64,000 nt of DNA from Aegicerativicinus sediminis (GCF_015476115.1 NZ_CP064295.1:3466001-3530000); one strand, 5' to 3'. Counted from the stretch's first letter, positions 1 to 8,455 are shown. Notes: generated by a model not told the origin, from the sequence alone. Program-made: numbers and translations.

Positions 1-474
1 TTTCGCATGGGTAAACACAGCGACACCATCTTTATACTTTGCATCATAACTAATACCAGATTTTATTGCAGTAGCGGTTATTCCGGCATCAAATTGAAAT
101 TTTCCTTCTTTAAATTTGTTAACCTCATCCAAAGTTTCAAAAAAGATGATTTCAATAAGGGCTTCACCTCCTAATTCTAGACCAATATTTAATTCAGCCA
201 AATGGGCCATTCCTTTTTTAACTCCATATTGATATAGAACTCCATTTCCGGAAGCGCCACCAACGATAAATCCGCCTTTACCAACATTTGGAAAAATGAC
301 ACAACCGGCAGATTTATCAAAATAATGACGCATATTTGGATTTACTTTTAGCAAAGTTTGGACTGCCTTATCTGCATCTTTAATAACTTTTTTGTCTTTT
401 TTGCTCTGTCCCATTACTGGTATTGTAAGTGTCAATACCATAAGAAGAGCAACCATGTTTTTTAAGTGTTTCAT
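1..474 (-). CDS. SYLF (YSC84-like) lipid-binding domain protein, 3' end outside window
   Basis: Translating the minus strand from the ATG at 474 gives an uncut frame to the window edge, so the C-terminus is missing. The product starts with a signal peptide (MKHLKNMVALLMVLTLTIPV, then MGQ) followed by a glycine-rich stretch (FPNVGKGGFIVGGASGNGVL) and GVKKGMAHLAELNIGLELGG. This is typical of SYLF/YSC84 domains, which bind lipids in eukaryotes and occur as small exported proteins of unclear role in bacteria. It is probably periplasmic or membrane-associated. No partner gene is close; the next gene is 190 bp away on the opposite strand. Family assignment is fairly sure; function is not known. Confidence 0.85.
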   Translation of the reverse strand, partial: MKHLKNMVALLMVLTLTIPVMGQSKKDKKVIKDADKAVQTLLKVNPNMRHYFDKSAGCVIFPNVGKGGFIVGGASGNGVLYQYGVKKGMAHLAELNIGLELGGEALIEIIFFETLDEVNKFKEGKFQFDAGITATAIKSGISYDAKYKDGVAVFTHAK

Positions 475-664
475 AATAGTTGTAATGTTTGATTAATAGT
501 CTTTCAAGTTATTAAAAAATCTCCACTTTTAATGTAATAGAATTAACCTATTCCCCTTATTTTTATGCTCAAATAACGTTAGATCAATAATAAATCCTTA
601 ACGGCTTAATCATTGGGAATAAACAACTTATATTTTAAAACAGTATCAATATTCAATAAATCAG

Positions 665-1648
665 ATGAAACATTATTTACCACTTTGCCTTATTTGTCTT
701 GCTTATTTTACTTCCTATTCTCAAGAAGAGAATGTGGAATATTCAGATGCTAATGAATTTGTGGAAACTTTTAAAAATCGTATTACTGCAAAATTGTTTT
801 ATGTAAACACTTATAATTCCTATGTATTTAGTGACCGTAATTCCAATCTATCATTTGATCTGGAACCAAATAAACAAAATAGGATAGGAGCAAGTATAGC
901 TTACGATTTTTTATCTCTTTCCTATTCATTTGCCCCTAACTTTATGGCAGAAAATGAGGACAATGAGGATTCTAAGTTATTCAATTTAGATTTTAGACTT
1001 TTCCTTGGAAAATGGATGCAAGAACTCTACTATAATCATGAAAAAGGATTTTACCTAACTGAGAAGGATAATGATTTGAATTTTGAAGTTTATTTGCCGA
1101 AAACCGCTGCTTTCAAAATAGGAGGTTCAACTTCTTACATCTTTAATGAAAATTTTTCTTATCGATCCATTTATAACCAATCACAAAAACAACTTAAAAG
1201 TGCAGGCTCCTTTATCCCAGGGGTCTATTACTATTATTCCAAAATAAAATTAAGGGCAGACAACTCTGAAGAAAGCGTAACTGGAGAATTAAAATCTTTT
1301 GATGTTGCATTAAACGCAGCCTATTATTACAACTTTGTTCCCGTAAGAAATCTACTGCTATCTGCTGGTGGGGGCGCTGGTTTGGGTATGAATCATTCAA
1401 GTTCAGACGACGAGGATCTAACTTCCTTATTAACTGAATTAAATTTCTCATTGGCGGTAAATTATGATATTGGAGATTTCTTTGTGGGATCTCACTTTAA
1501 TTATTTGATTTTGAACCATAATACAGATAGAACAACCTATACTGAAGACAACATACCTAAATTTCAGATTTATGCCGGTTATAGATTCAAGGCCTCCAAA
1601 AAAATGGTGAAGAAAACTGAGGAACTAAAGGATAAAGTAAATTTATAA
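665..1648 (+). CDS. outer-membrane beta-barrel protein, DUF4421-like
   Basis: A 327-aa exported protein. Residues 1-19 form a signal peptide (MKHYLPLCLICLAYFTSYSQ). The rest is a series of alternating, aromatic-rich strands (YDFLSLSYSFAP, YYYNFVPVRNLLLSAGGG, FQIYAGYRF) ending in a basic tail, as expected of a Bacteroidota outer-membrane barrel. The region around residues 60-120, with FDLEPNKQNRIGASIAYDF and later FRLFLGKWMQELYY, resembles the DUF4421 family of uncharacterised barrels. I see no TonB box or plug. It stands alone between the SYLF gene and the island boundary, so it is probably the last core gene on the left. Barrel fold likely; exact family moderate; ligand unknown. Confidence 0.75.
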   Translation: MKHYLPLCLICLAYFTSYSQEENVEYSDANEFVETFKNRITAKLFYVNTYNSYVFSDRNSNLSFDLEPNKQNRIGASIAYDFLSLSYSFAPNFMAENEDNEDSKLFNLDFRLFLGKWMQELYYNHEKGFYLTEKDNDLNFEVYLPKTAAFKIGGSTSYIFNENFSYRSIYNQSQKQLKSAGSFIPGVYYYYSKIKLRADNSEESVTGELKSFDVALNAAYYYNFVPVRNLLLSAGGGAGLGMNHSSSDDEDLTSLLTELNFSLAVNYDIGDFFVGSHFNYLILNHNTDRTTYTEDNIPKFQIYAGYRFKASKKMVKKTEELKDKVNL

Positions 1649-1749
1649 GAAATAAATTTTAACGAAATCTAACTGTCTTTATATCGTTAACTCATTGAGA
1701 ATCTTTTAGATTTTATATTTCTGCAGTATTAAAAACAAAAAATATTAAG

Positions 1750-1764
1750 TCGGGTGGCAGGATT
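1750..1764 (-). repeat. short tRNA-Pro 3'-end-like fragment (second, degraded copy)
   Basis: GTCGGGTGGCAGGATT here matches the T-arm/acceptor end of the intact tRNA-Pro at 19161-19234 read in the same orientation, with one G missing. Homology stops after ~15 nt. It may be scar from an older insertion at the same target, or chance similarity; the better copy is at 1924-1949. Confidence 0.45.
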
Positions 1765-1890
1765 ACCTCTCTTTGTTCGGTGATCCTGATTTGGGGATGT
1801 TGCTCAATCAACCCCCAAAACGCGACGCTTTTCAGGGTTCTTTTTTTATCCCCTTAACCATTGAAACTTCGATTAGGGATGGACATAAAA

Positions 1891-1918
1891 AAAACCCAAC
1901 ACTTTCGTGTTGGGTTTT
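1891..1918. terminator. rho-independent terminator-like hairpin beside tRNA fragment
   Basis: AAAACCCAACAC-TTTC-GTGTTGGGTTTT forms a near-perfect 12-bp stem with a four-base loop, preceded by an A run that would be a U run on the minus strand. It lies just past the 3' end of the tRNA-Pro-like fragment, in the same relative place as the hairpin at 19102-19135 beside the intact tRNA-Pro. This suggests that a tRNA end plus its terminator was copied or left here. Confidence 0.8.
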
Positions 1919-1923
1919 AATTG

Positions 1924-1949
1924 GTCGGGGTGGCAGGATGCCAACCTTC
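1924..1949 (-). repeat. tRNA-Pro 3'-end direct repeat, candidate island attachment site (left)
   Basis: The first 16 bases, GTCGGGGTGGCAGGAT, are identical to 19159-19174 at the 3' end of the intact tRNA-Pro gene, in the same orientation. Extended to 26 bases the match is 23/26; beyond that the rest of the tRNA is absent. Elements that integrate into a tRNA 3' end leave one intact tRNA and one 3' fragment at the far end, which is the pattern here. I infer this is the left attachment scar of the 1.9-19.2 kb island. No recombinase gene is visible nearby, so the site may be inactive. Confidence 0.65.
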
Positions 1950-2126
1950 ATATTTTAATTATTGATTATCAGTGTTTTAAAGAACTTCATTTTGTTCTGG
2001 TAACCGATTTGGTAACCCTAAATGATTTGGCTTTGCTTTAGCTTTGATTTTATACCCCCTTTGAAATAAGGTGAATTACAAAACCATATAAATTTAATTA
2101 ATTGAGAGGATATTTAATAGTAGAAT

Positions 2127-2321
2127 CTAATTAATATATCGTTTGATGGTTTCTAAATCGATGCCAGAATATTCACTGAATTCCTCAAGGGTGATGTATT
2201 GATGTTGTTCCTTATTGAAGTGTGATTTAATTTTGGTTAAGAGTTGACGACCATAACGCTCACTCTTACCTGTAATGAGTTGAATGTCTTTGGGATAAAT
2301 ACAAGCTCTCACTACCTCCAT
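2127..2321 (-). CDS. small conserved HTH-like protein of Flavobacteria
   Basis: A 64-aa basic protein starting MEVVRACIYPKDIQLITGKS. Two short helical segments, around residues 11-32 (IQLITGKSERYGRQLLTKIK) and 41-62 (YITLEEFSEYSGIDLETIKR), look like winged-helix or excisionase-type DNA-binding units. Proteins of this type recur in flavobacterial genomes in accessory regions. It is the first gene inside the island's left end, the usual place of an integrase/excisionase module, but no integrase is present. A role in element excision or regulation is only a guess. No disruption is seen and the ATG start is the only reasonable one. Confidence 0.65.
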   Translation of the reverse strand: MEVVRACIYPKDIQLITGKSERYGRQLLTKIKSHFNKEQHQYITLEEFSEYSGIDLETIKRYIN

Positions 2322-2455
2322 CTATACTTTATCTAGGCTTTTTACTTAAGTTAACTATTAAGTAAATTTATAAACTTATACCTTTATTCTATGATTTAAA
2401 TACCAAATTATTGGTTATTATTATTTTTGACTTGTTCTAAAAATTTGATTATCCC

Positions 2456-3010
2456 ATGTCACCAAAAAATGAAAAGCTGTTCGATATCCTAAGGAAAAAA
2501 AATATTAGAGAATGGAATACCGCAGAAGTCCACGGGCATATAATCGAGCAATTTTTAAATGTTGAAGATTTAATAGATGATCTGATATTGGATTTTGTAA
2601 AGCCTTCTAAGCCCGACACTTTTAAAAAAGTATTTCTAAACAGCTCTATAGTTACAATTGGGGCTAAGGTAAAGATTATAGCTAATTACGGGGTAGATAA
2701 TAAAATCCTTGATAAAATTAGAAGACTTACTAATATCCGAAATGGGTTTTCACATTCCAGAATTCATGGAAATATTAGAATTATTTTAGGAGAAGTAAAT
2801 TCTGATAAGTCTAGGGAAATCACGACTGAAGCAGAAAGTGTTATTTCGGTTATGAATAGTAATGGGAAACTTGAAACGAAAAATGCCCATGATTTGCTTC
2901 AGGAGTTTATAGACACAAAGAATGAACTTGTTGTATTATTAAAAGCGATTCTTCCCAAAGAAGTAATTAAGGAGGCTCCTAAAAGAAGAGAGGTGCCGCC
3001 AGTGGAATAA
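2456..3010 (+). CDS. putative HEPN-like protein with Rx4H motif
   Basis: A 184-aa soluble, helical protein with no signal peptide or membrane segment. Residues ~97-107 read NIRNGFSHSR, an R-N-x3-H motif followed by a basic residue. This is the Rx4-6H motif that forms the RNase site of HEPN domains, used in toxin-antitoxin and abortive-infection proteins. The N-terminal half (HIIEQFLNVEDLIDDLILDF) and the segment after the motif are predicted helices, consistent with a HEPN bundle. I do not recognise a named family. It stands between the island boundary and the phage-like cassette. It could be a defence RNase or a DUF4145-type HEPN protein; the motif is seen, the function inferred. Confidence 0.6.
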   Translation: MSPKNEKLFDILRKKNIREWNTAEVHGHIIEQFLNVEDLIDDLILDFVKPSKPDTFKKVFLNSSIVTIGAKVKIIANYGVDNKILDKIRRLTNIRNGFSHSRIHGNIRIILGEVNSDKSREITTEAESVISVMNSNGKLETKNAHDLLQEFIDTKNELVVLLKAILPKEVIKEAPKRREVPPVE

Positions 3011-3093
3011 TAGGAAATATCGGCTTGAAACGACTCCTTTAAAAATTTCATGGACTATAAATGTTTGTTTTGCCCAAACAATAAACTATTTAT

Positions 3094-3850
3094 TATGGCA
3101 AGACAGACGGGTATCATCAAATTAAGAGGTACGATTGGTGATATTTCATTTTACAAAAGTACTGATGGACATTTGGCTCGCGCTAAGGGCGGCGTAGAAG
3201 CTGAACGAATTGCAAATGATCCAAACTTCCAAAGGACCCGTGAAAATGGGTATGAATTTGGACGAGCCGGAAAAGCTGGTAAAGTAATTCGAAATGCTAT
3301 TAGAATTCTTCTCCAAAACGCTAAGGATAAACGTGTTGTTAGTAGACTTACCAAAACCCTAGTGGCAGTTACCAAAACTGACGAAATTAATGAAAGGGGA
3401 GACCGTACAGTTCAAGATGGGGACTTAATCCTCTTAGAAGGGTTTGATTTTAATTTAAATGGTAAATTGGGTGCAACCCTTTATGCCTCTTTCCAAAATG
3501 CCTATAACAGAGTTTCTGGAGCAGCTACCGTGTCAATGGATCCTTTTTCACCCACCGTTAGAATTGCAGCTCCATTAGGCACAACCCATTTTAAGTTGGT
3601 ATCTGGAGTTGCTGAATTGGATTTTGACAATGAATCTTCCAATTTTGAAACGGACGGAACAGCAATTTTACCATACTCTGCACCTGATACTGCAGCTATT
3701 TCTCTATCTGCTTCAATTACGCCGAATTCCGGATTACCGGTTATTCAAGTATTAGGAGTGGAGTTTTATCAAGAAGTAAATGGGCAGATGTATCCATTGA
3801 AAAATGGAGCTTATAATGCCCTGGCCGTGGTGTTGATTGACCAGGTATAA
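3094..3850 (+). CDS. conserved Bacteroidota protein, phage-like cassette gene 1
   Basis: I choose the ATG at 3094 (MARQTGIIKLRGTIGDISFY); the frame opens upstream at 3050 but the extra residues are not family-like. The 252-aa product has a strongly conserved-looking basic N-terminus (GTIGDISFYKSTDGHLARAK, RTRENGYEFGRAGKAGKVIR) and a beta-rich C-terminal half. Homologues are common in Bacteroidota genomes and often sit directly before a DUF5675 gene, as here. The stop codon overlaps the next start (TAATG), showing translational coupling. No enzyme motif is visible. It could be a phage-derived structural or DNA-associated protein; function is not established. Confidence 0.75.
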
Positions 3851-4296
3851 TGGAATTTATACTTTTTAGGGATTATTTCGCAGGGGGTACCAATGGTACC
3901 CTCTTTTGCAATGGCAACTTTATTTGTTTTACCATAGAACTTCCGTGGGAAGGAAATCGTAAGAATATTTCTTGTGTCCCAGAGGGCAGGTATGAATTGT
4001 TCCCTAGATTCTCTAGCAAGTTTGGAAACCATCTATTGGTAAGAGATGTGCCTGGACGAAATTTTATCCTTCTTCATGCTGCAAATAATGCAAAACAAGA
4101 TTTACGCGGCTGTATTGCACCAGTACACATTTTGAACGGCATTGGCAAAGGTTTGCAATCCAAAGAGATGTTACAACGCATATTATCAATAAGCCACCAG
4201 GCTTTTGAAGAGAAAATTACTGTTTCATTAACCATTTTATCTACCAATTATGACACTATTAGAACGCTTTACGCACCCAACACCAAGATTTTTTAA
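3850..4296 (+). CDS. DUF5675 family protein
   Basis: A 148-aa protein beginning one base inside the previous stop (TAATG). It carries the DUF5675 signature: TNGTLFCNGNFICFTIELPW, then a conserved PEGRY, VPGRNFILLHAANNA and LRGCIAP. The His of LLHAANN and the Cys of RGCI, spaced about 13 residues apart, recall the His/Cys pair of YkuD-type L,D-transpeptidases, but that link is my inference. No signal peptide. It is coupled to gene 1 of the cassette and overlaps the holin-like gene downstream by 47 bp. The order suggests a lysis or cell-wall-targeting role, but no function is established for the family. Confidence 0.8.
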   Translation: MEFILFRDYFAGGTNGTLFCNGNFICFTIELPWEGNRKNISCVPEGRYELFPRFSSKFGNHLLVRDVPGRNFILLHAANNAKQDLRGCIAPVHILNGIGKGLQSKEMLQRILSISHQAFEEKITVSLTILSTNYDTIRTLYAPNTKIF

Positions 4297-4465
4297 AACC
4301 TTACGTAATATTGGAATTGCCTTAGCCACAGCAGGCGGAGCAATTATAGCAGCGCCCATTGCATTACCAGGAATTGTTGTGACCATTGCTACCTACATGA
4401 CGGTGGCTGGAACCGTTGCTACGGCTGTAAGTCAGGCGGTTGTGAGTGACCAGCCTAAGAATTAA
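4250..4465 (+). CDS. holin-like small membrane protein
   Basis: A 71-aa protein with a charged N-terminus (MTLLERFTHPTPRFFKTLRN) followed by two hydrophobic, glycine/alanine-rich segments at about residues 21-43 and 45-64 and a short polar tail (SDQPKN). Size and two-helix layout fit class II holins or pore-forming peptides. Its start lies 47 bp inside the DUF5675 gene in another frame, so the three cassette genes are translationally linked. A clear terminator follows at 4497-4531. Holin is an inference from topology and neighbours; it could equally be a small membrane anchor. Confidence 0.65.
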   Translation: MTLLERFTHPTPRFFKTLRNIGIALATAGGAIIAAPIALPGIVVTIATYMTVAGTVATAVSQAVVSDQPKN

Positions 4466-4496
4466 GATAATAGCCCAAAGCTTGGGTTTAAAGTTA

Positions 4497-4531
4497 AACC
4501 TGGAATTATTTATGTATAATTTCAGGTTTTT
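4497..4531 (+). terminator. terminator after the DUF5675/holin-like cassette
   Basis: AACCTGGAATTA and TAATTTCAGGTT form a 12-bp stem with one G-U pair and an ~8-nt loop, followed by a T run. It lies 31 bp after the holin-like stop and separates the cassette from the kinase operon. Confidence 0.8.
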
Positions 4532-4671
4532 CATTTTTATAGGGAGGGTTTAATGTTTAAATTACGTCCTTATAATATCTCTCCCTAAAATACGGCCTTT
4601 TGAATTGTTTGAATTAAACCATTTGCCAATGGCCTTTCGTAACGTATAACTAAACATTTACTACCATTACG

Positions 4672-5790
4672 ATGGAGCAGAAGATCATTAAGTTTCTACG
4701 ATCTAAGGATTTTAAATTTATAGAAGAAGTTGGGCAGGGTGGAACCGGAAGAACCGTTTTATTAGAGGATGAAATCATCAATGAACGTTTTGTTTGTAAA
4801 AAATATTCACCTTATTACCCAGAGACTAAAACTTTGTTTTTTGACAATTTTAAGGAAGAAATTAAACTGTTGCATCTGTTATATCATCCTAATGTGGTTA
4901 GGGTTTTTAATTATTATTTATATCCCGAGGAATTCACTGGTTATATATTAATGGAATATATAAAAGGATGCTCCATAGATAACTACCTAGAGGAGAACCC
5001 TGATAAGCTCAATTCAGTGTTTGAACAGACCGTCGACGGTTTTTTGCATTTAGAAAAGAATAAAATTTTACACAGAGATATCCGACCTGAAAATATCTTG
5101 GTTAACAATGATGGAATTGTAAAAATAATTGATTTCGGATTTGGTAAAAAAATAGAATTTGACAAGGATTTTGATAAAAGCATTTCTCTAAACTGGCGTT
5201 ATTCGTTACCAAAAGATTTTAAGGCTACAACTTATGATTTTAGCACTGAAGTGTATTTCTTAGGAATGCTATTTCATGAGATTATTCAAGACTACAATCT
5301 ACAGGATTTTGCATTTGATAATGTTCTTAAACAAATGACCATTAAAAGGAAGGAAGACAGAATATCCTCCTTTTTTGATTTGAAAAGGTCCATGATTGAA
5401 AAAGGAGAGTCCTCTATAGAATTTACCAACGATGAAAAATCTATATATGACAATTTTGCCTCAGGATTAGAAAAGATTTTTGGAGGTATTTATGAGGGTG
5501 CCGTTTACAGAGATGATATACCTACTATTTTAAAACGTCTACAAGATCTTTATAATGTTTCTTTATTGGAGACTTATATCCAAAATCCAAATAAACTTAC
5601 TAACTGTTTCGTAAATGGTAAATATAGGTACACAACCTCCTATAAGTTTCATGTTTCATACCTTAAAAAATTTATTGCATTCTTTTCTGGTTTATCTATT
5701 GAAAGAAAAAAGATCGTTTTGAATCATTTATGGCAGCGGATAGACAAAATAGAGCGTATACCAGATTATGATGACGATTTACCATTTTAA
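4672..5790 (+). CDS. Ser/Thr-type protein kinase, first gene of defence-like operon
   Basis: A 372-aa cytosolic kinase without a membrane segment. The kinase core fills about residues 14-240: glycine loop GQGGTG (21-26), the VAIK-type lysine in FVCKKY (~43), helix-C glutamate in FKEEI, catalytic HRD at 134-136, metal-binding Asn141 and DFG at 154-156. All catalytic residues are present, but the usual HRDxK lysine is Arg (HRDIRPEN). Residues ~245-372 form a helical C-terminal part I do not recognise, ending acidic (DYDDDLPF). The next gene starts 15 bp downstream, in a three-gene operon with an ApeA-type HEPN protein and a DUF3883 nuclease. Substrate unknown; phosphorylation of a partner or a host protein during infection is inferred. 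Confidence 0.9.
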   Translation: MEQKIIKFLRSKDFKFIEEVGQGGTGRTVLLEDEIINERFVCKKYSPYYPETKTLFFDNFKEEIKLLHLLYHPNVVRVFNYYLYPEEFTGYILMEYIKGCSIDNYLEENPDKLNSVFEQTVDGFLHLEKNKILHRDIRPENILVNNDGIVKIIDFGFGKKIEFDKDFDKSISLNWRYSLPKDFKATTYDFSTEVYFLGMLFHEIIQDYNLQDFAFDNVLKQMTIKRKEDRISSFFDLKRSMIEKGESSIEFTNDEKSIYDNFASGLEKIFGGIYEGAVYRDDIPTILKRLQDLYNVSLLETYIQNPNKLTNCFVNGKYRYTTSYKFHVSYLKKFIAFFSGLSIERKKIVLNHLWQRIDKIERIPDYDDDLPF

Positions 5791-5805
5791 TTTCTAAATA
5801 AAAGA

Positions 5806-7182
5806 ATGATACAACCCTTTCAACTAAAAGGTCAATGGTTTTTACCTGGAAGTAACGATACCATTTCGGGATTACTTAGATTCAGTCCCGGAGAACCAAT
5901 TCTTTTGGAGCTTTATGGAAGTTTAAGCCGGGAGTTTTCAGATAATTCGACAGTTGAGATAATACTTGGATTGACCGAGAAAGGTAAAATTACCTTAGTC
6001 AACTGTTATCCAATCAATCAGAATACAACGAATGGGCTGCTTTTTGTGAACTATGAGCCAACCCATATTTTTAAAGGGGTTTATTTTAATACCATCCACA
6101 GCCTCCATTTTAGGAAAGTTAGTTTTGATCTTTTTAATTTTTACAATTGGTTTTCCATTTCTGGTCGATCTTTTGAATTTTCCGCGCCGAATCAACATTT
6201 TAGTTTAGGTTATGAGCGAATGCCAGCGATTTCATTTATACTGAAAAGCGATCTTAATGGGGAAATTTCATTTGGAAATTCACTTTCAACTTCCCTAAGA
6301 ACAAACTCAACAGAGATTCGGGAATCGTTAAGAATTACATTTAATTACACCCAAAAAACCAAATTTCTTGAGATACTTAAGGATATTGATGTTCTTACAA
6401 AATTTGTGACATTGATGTCCTTTGAGCAAAGCTACCCCACTTCTATACAGTTTATGGATCCTGATTATAAGGAGGAGTTTATGGGCCCGACAACTACAGC
6501 AGTAGAAAAACCAATTGGATGTTTTTTTAAGGACCGACTATTTAATCCTGCTCATTCCAGAAAAACTCCAAAAACATTTTTTTTAGATTATTCCTCCGTT
6601 TCTTCAGGCTTTCCAGGGCTTATACAAAAATGGTATTCTATGAATCAGGAAATGCCTGAAATTTTTGATCTAGTTCTAGACCATTTTAACAATAGAGGTT
6701 ATTTCAAATACCATAAATTCATGGAATGTGCCAGAGCTATTGAGAAATTGCATGGCTATTTATTTAATTCTACCAGAATACCAATAGAAAAACATCAGGC
6801 ATTGGTGAGTAATATTTTAACAAAAGTGGACCTCAAAGATGATCCTGAAAATGAGAATTGGTTACGAAATATTCTTCGCCATAATGACCCCTTTTTATCC
6901 CAGCGCATTTATGAAGTCATTGAAACTTATACCAATTCCTATATACAACAACATATTAAAAAGGCTAAAAATTTTGGACATAGGGTGACTGCAAGCAGGA
7001 ACTATTATACCCATTTTTCAGAGGAAAGCAAGAAACGTGCTGAAGACGGTTTAAAATTATTGATAACAACTAGAAAATTAAGAGGAATAATTATATCGGC
7101 TTTGCTTACAGAATTAGGAATAGAAAAACATATAATAGAAAAAGGATTGCAGGATCATTTAATTATTCCTGATACTAAATAA
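5806..7182 (+). CDS. ApeA-type HEPN anti-phage protein
   Basis: A 458-aa protein. The N-terminus (FQLKGQWFLPGSNDTISGLL, residues 5-24) matches the opening of the ApeA N-terminal domain, which continues as a beta-rich region to about residue 260. The C-terminal ~150 residues are helical and contain RNYYTH at 398-403, the R-N-x3-H RNase motif of HEPN domains. ApeA proteins are known abortive-infection effectors that act through their HEPN domain. Length agrees with the family. It begins 15 bp after the kinase and ends 13 bp before the DUF3883 gene, so the three are co-transcribed. ApeA is known as a single-gene system; a kinase and nuclease in the same operon is unusual to my knowledge. Confidence 0.88.
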   Translation: MIQPFQLKGQWFLPGSNDTISGLLRFSPGEPILLELYGSLSREFSDNSTVEIILGLTEKGKITLVNCYPINQNTTNGLLFVNYEPTHIFKGVYFNTIHSLHFRKVSFDLFNFYNWFSISGRSFEFSAPNQHFSLGYERMPAISFILKSDLNGEISFGNSLSTSLRTNSTEIRESLRITFNYTQKTKFLEILKDIDVLTKFVTLMSFEQSYPTSIQFMDPDYKEEFMGPTTTAVEKPIGCFFKDRLFNPAHSRKTPKTFFLDYSSVSSGFPGLIQKWYSMNQEMPEIFDLVLDHFNNRGYFKYHKFMECARAIEKLHGYLFNSTRIPIEKHQALVSNILTKVDLKDDPENENWLRNILRHNDPFLSQRIYEVIETYTNSYIQQHIKKAKNFGHRVTASRNYYTHFSEESKKRAEDGLKLLITTRKLRGIIISALLTELGIEKHIIEKGLQDHLIIPDTK

Positions 7183-7195
7183 TAGTAACAATATC

Positions 7196-8455
7196 ATGAA
7201 TTTAGAAGACTTACGCGACGCACAGGCGGCCTTTCTTAAACAAATTTCTACGGTTACAAACAATAGGAAGGAAGCCCATGAACTAAGGAAACGATTTGTA
7301 GCTTATTATACAGAAGATCGAATACGGGACATGGACAAATTTCATTATGCCATTGGCAATGAGCAGCCGGACAAAGGATATAACTTTTGTTATACACTTG
7401 AACGCAAATTGGATGTTTTAGGCAGAATCATTGGATCTACCTCGGCAAAATTTGGTTTGTATTATGGGAGAACCAAAAGTGATCCAGAAATTAAATACCG
7501 GTATACTAAAAAGTTTGGGACGAATACGGAAGAGGCTTTTGATGCAATAAAACAGTCTTTATTGGATTTGATTATAGCAGGAAAAGATGGCGATTTGGAG
7601 ACTTTAGTTAAAAATCCACATTCAGACATGTTTAAGGGGAAAATTCTGAGCACCTATTATCCTGAACGGTATTTGAATGTCTTTTCTGATGACCATTTAC
7701 AGTATTATTTGGTGCAATTGAATTTAGATACTGAGAAACTCTATTATTCTGACCCTATCATAAAACGGGAGGCTTTATTGGATTTTAAAAACCGTGATGA
7801 AATTATGAAAGAATGGAGTACCGATAATTTTGCTTATTTCCTATATAGGGTCTATCCTGGAGCTCCGGTGATGAAGGATGGCAAGTTGGTACCAAATCGA
7901 AATTTACATGGGGTAATTGATTTTCCGTGGCAACCAAAGCCAGAATTTGTGGATCTCGCTATTGCACCTTTACAAGTACCATCCAATAGAAGGGAACCGA
8001 GGGGATTGCCTAAAGAAAATCCGGATTATGAGAAGGAGGCTAGGTGGCTTAAGAAATTAGGTGATAGAGGAGAGAAACTTGTCATTGATATGGAGAAAAA
8101 ACGATTGGAGGCCTTAGGTTTAAAACATTTGGCTGACAAGGTTGAAAAAATTACAAGTGATGCTGTTGGCTATGATGTTAGATCCTATAATGAACAAGGT
8201 GAGGGGTTGTGCATTGAGGTAAAGACCACCTCCAATAAACTGGGTATGGCAAATTTCTATCTATCATCCAATGAATTGATTAAGGCCAAAAAGCTTAACA
8301 ATTACTTCGTGTATGTGGTATATGATATTTTGTCTAAGAATCCCAAAGTTTGGAAACTGGCAAATCCATTTAATCCAGAACATGAGCATGTGCACTTGAC
8401 ACCCGTTAATTATAGGGTTCAAATAAACAACCATGGATTGGGGCGGGAAACATAG
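7196..8455 (+). CDS. DUF3883 domain protein, probable Mrr-like nuclease
   Basis: A 419-aa cytosolic protein. The N-terminal ~250 residues are unassigned (MNLEDLRDAQAAFLKQ...). The C-terminal ~130 residues carry DUF3883: LGDRGEKLVIDMEKKRL (288-304), GYDVRSY with Asp327, and CIEVKTT with Glu341 and Lys343. This gives the E...D...ExK pattern of PD-(D/E)XK restriction-like nucleases. DUF3883 proteins are common beside defence genes. It is the last gene of the kinase-ApeA operon, 13 bp after ApeA. The N-terminal part may sense a signal or bind a partner. Nuclease fold is well supported; substrate is inferred. Confidence 0.85.
   Translation: MNLEDLRDAQAAFLKQISTVTNNRKEAHELRKRFVAYYTEDRIRDMDKFHYAIGNEQPDKGYNFCYTLERKLDVLGRIIGSTSAKFGLYYGRTKSDPEIKYRYTKKFGTNTEEAFDAIKQSLLDLIIAGKDGDLETLVKNPHSDMFKGKILSTYYPERYLNVFSDDHLQYYLVQLNLDTEKLYYSDPIIKREALLDFKNRDEIMKEWSTDNFAYFLYRVYPGAPVMKDGKLVPNRNLHGVIDFPWQPKPEFVDLAIAPLQVPSNRREPRGLPKENPDYEKEARWLKKLGDRGEKLVIDMEKKRLEALGLKHLADKVEKITSDAVGYDVRSYNEQGEGLCIEVKTTSNKLGMANFYLSSNELIKAKKLNNYFVYVVYDILSKNPKVWKLANPFNPEHEHVHLTPVNYRVQINNHGLGRET

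Noticed and set aside
1773-1958. 61-aa plus-strand frame
   Set aside because: Crosses the terminator hairpin and tRNA fragment.
2030-2100. short minus-strand frame that could be the tail of an integrase
   Set aside because: About 30 codons, no start and no catalytic residues; too weak to claim an integrase remnant.
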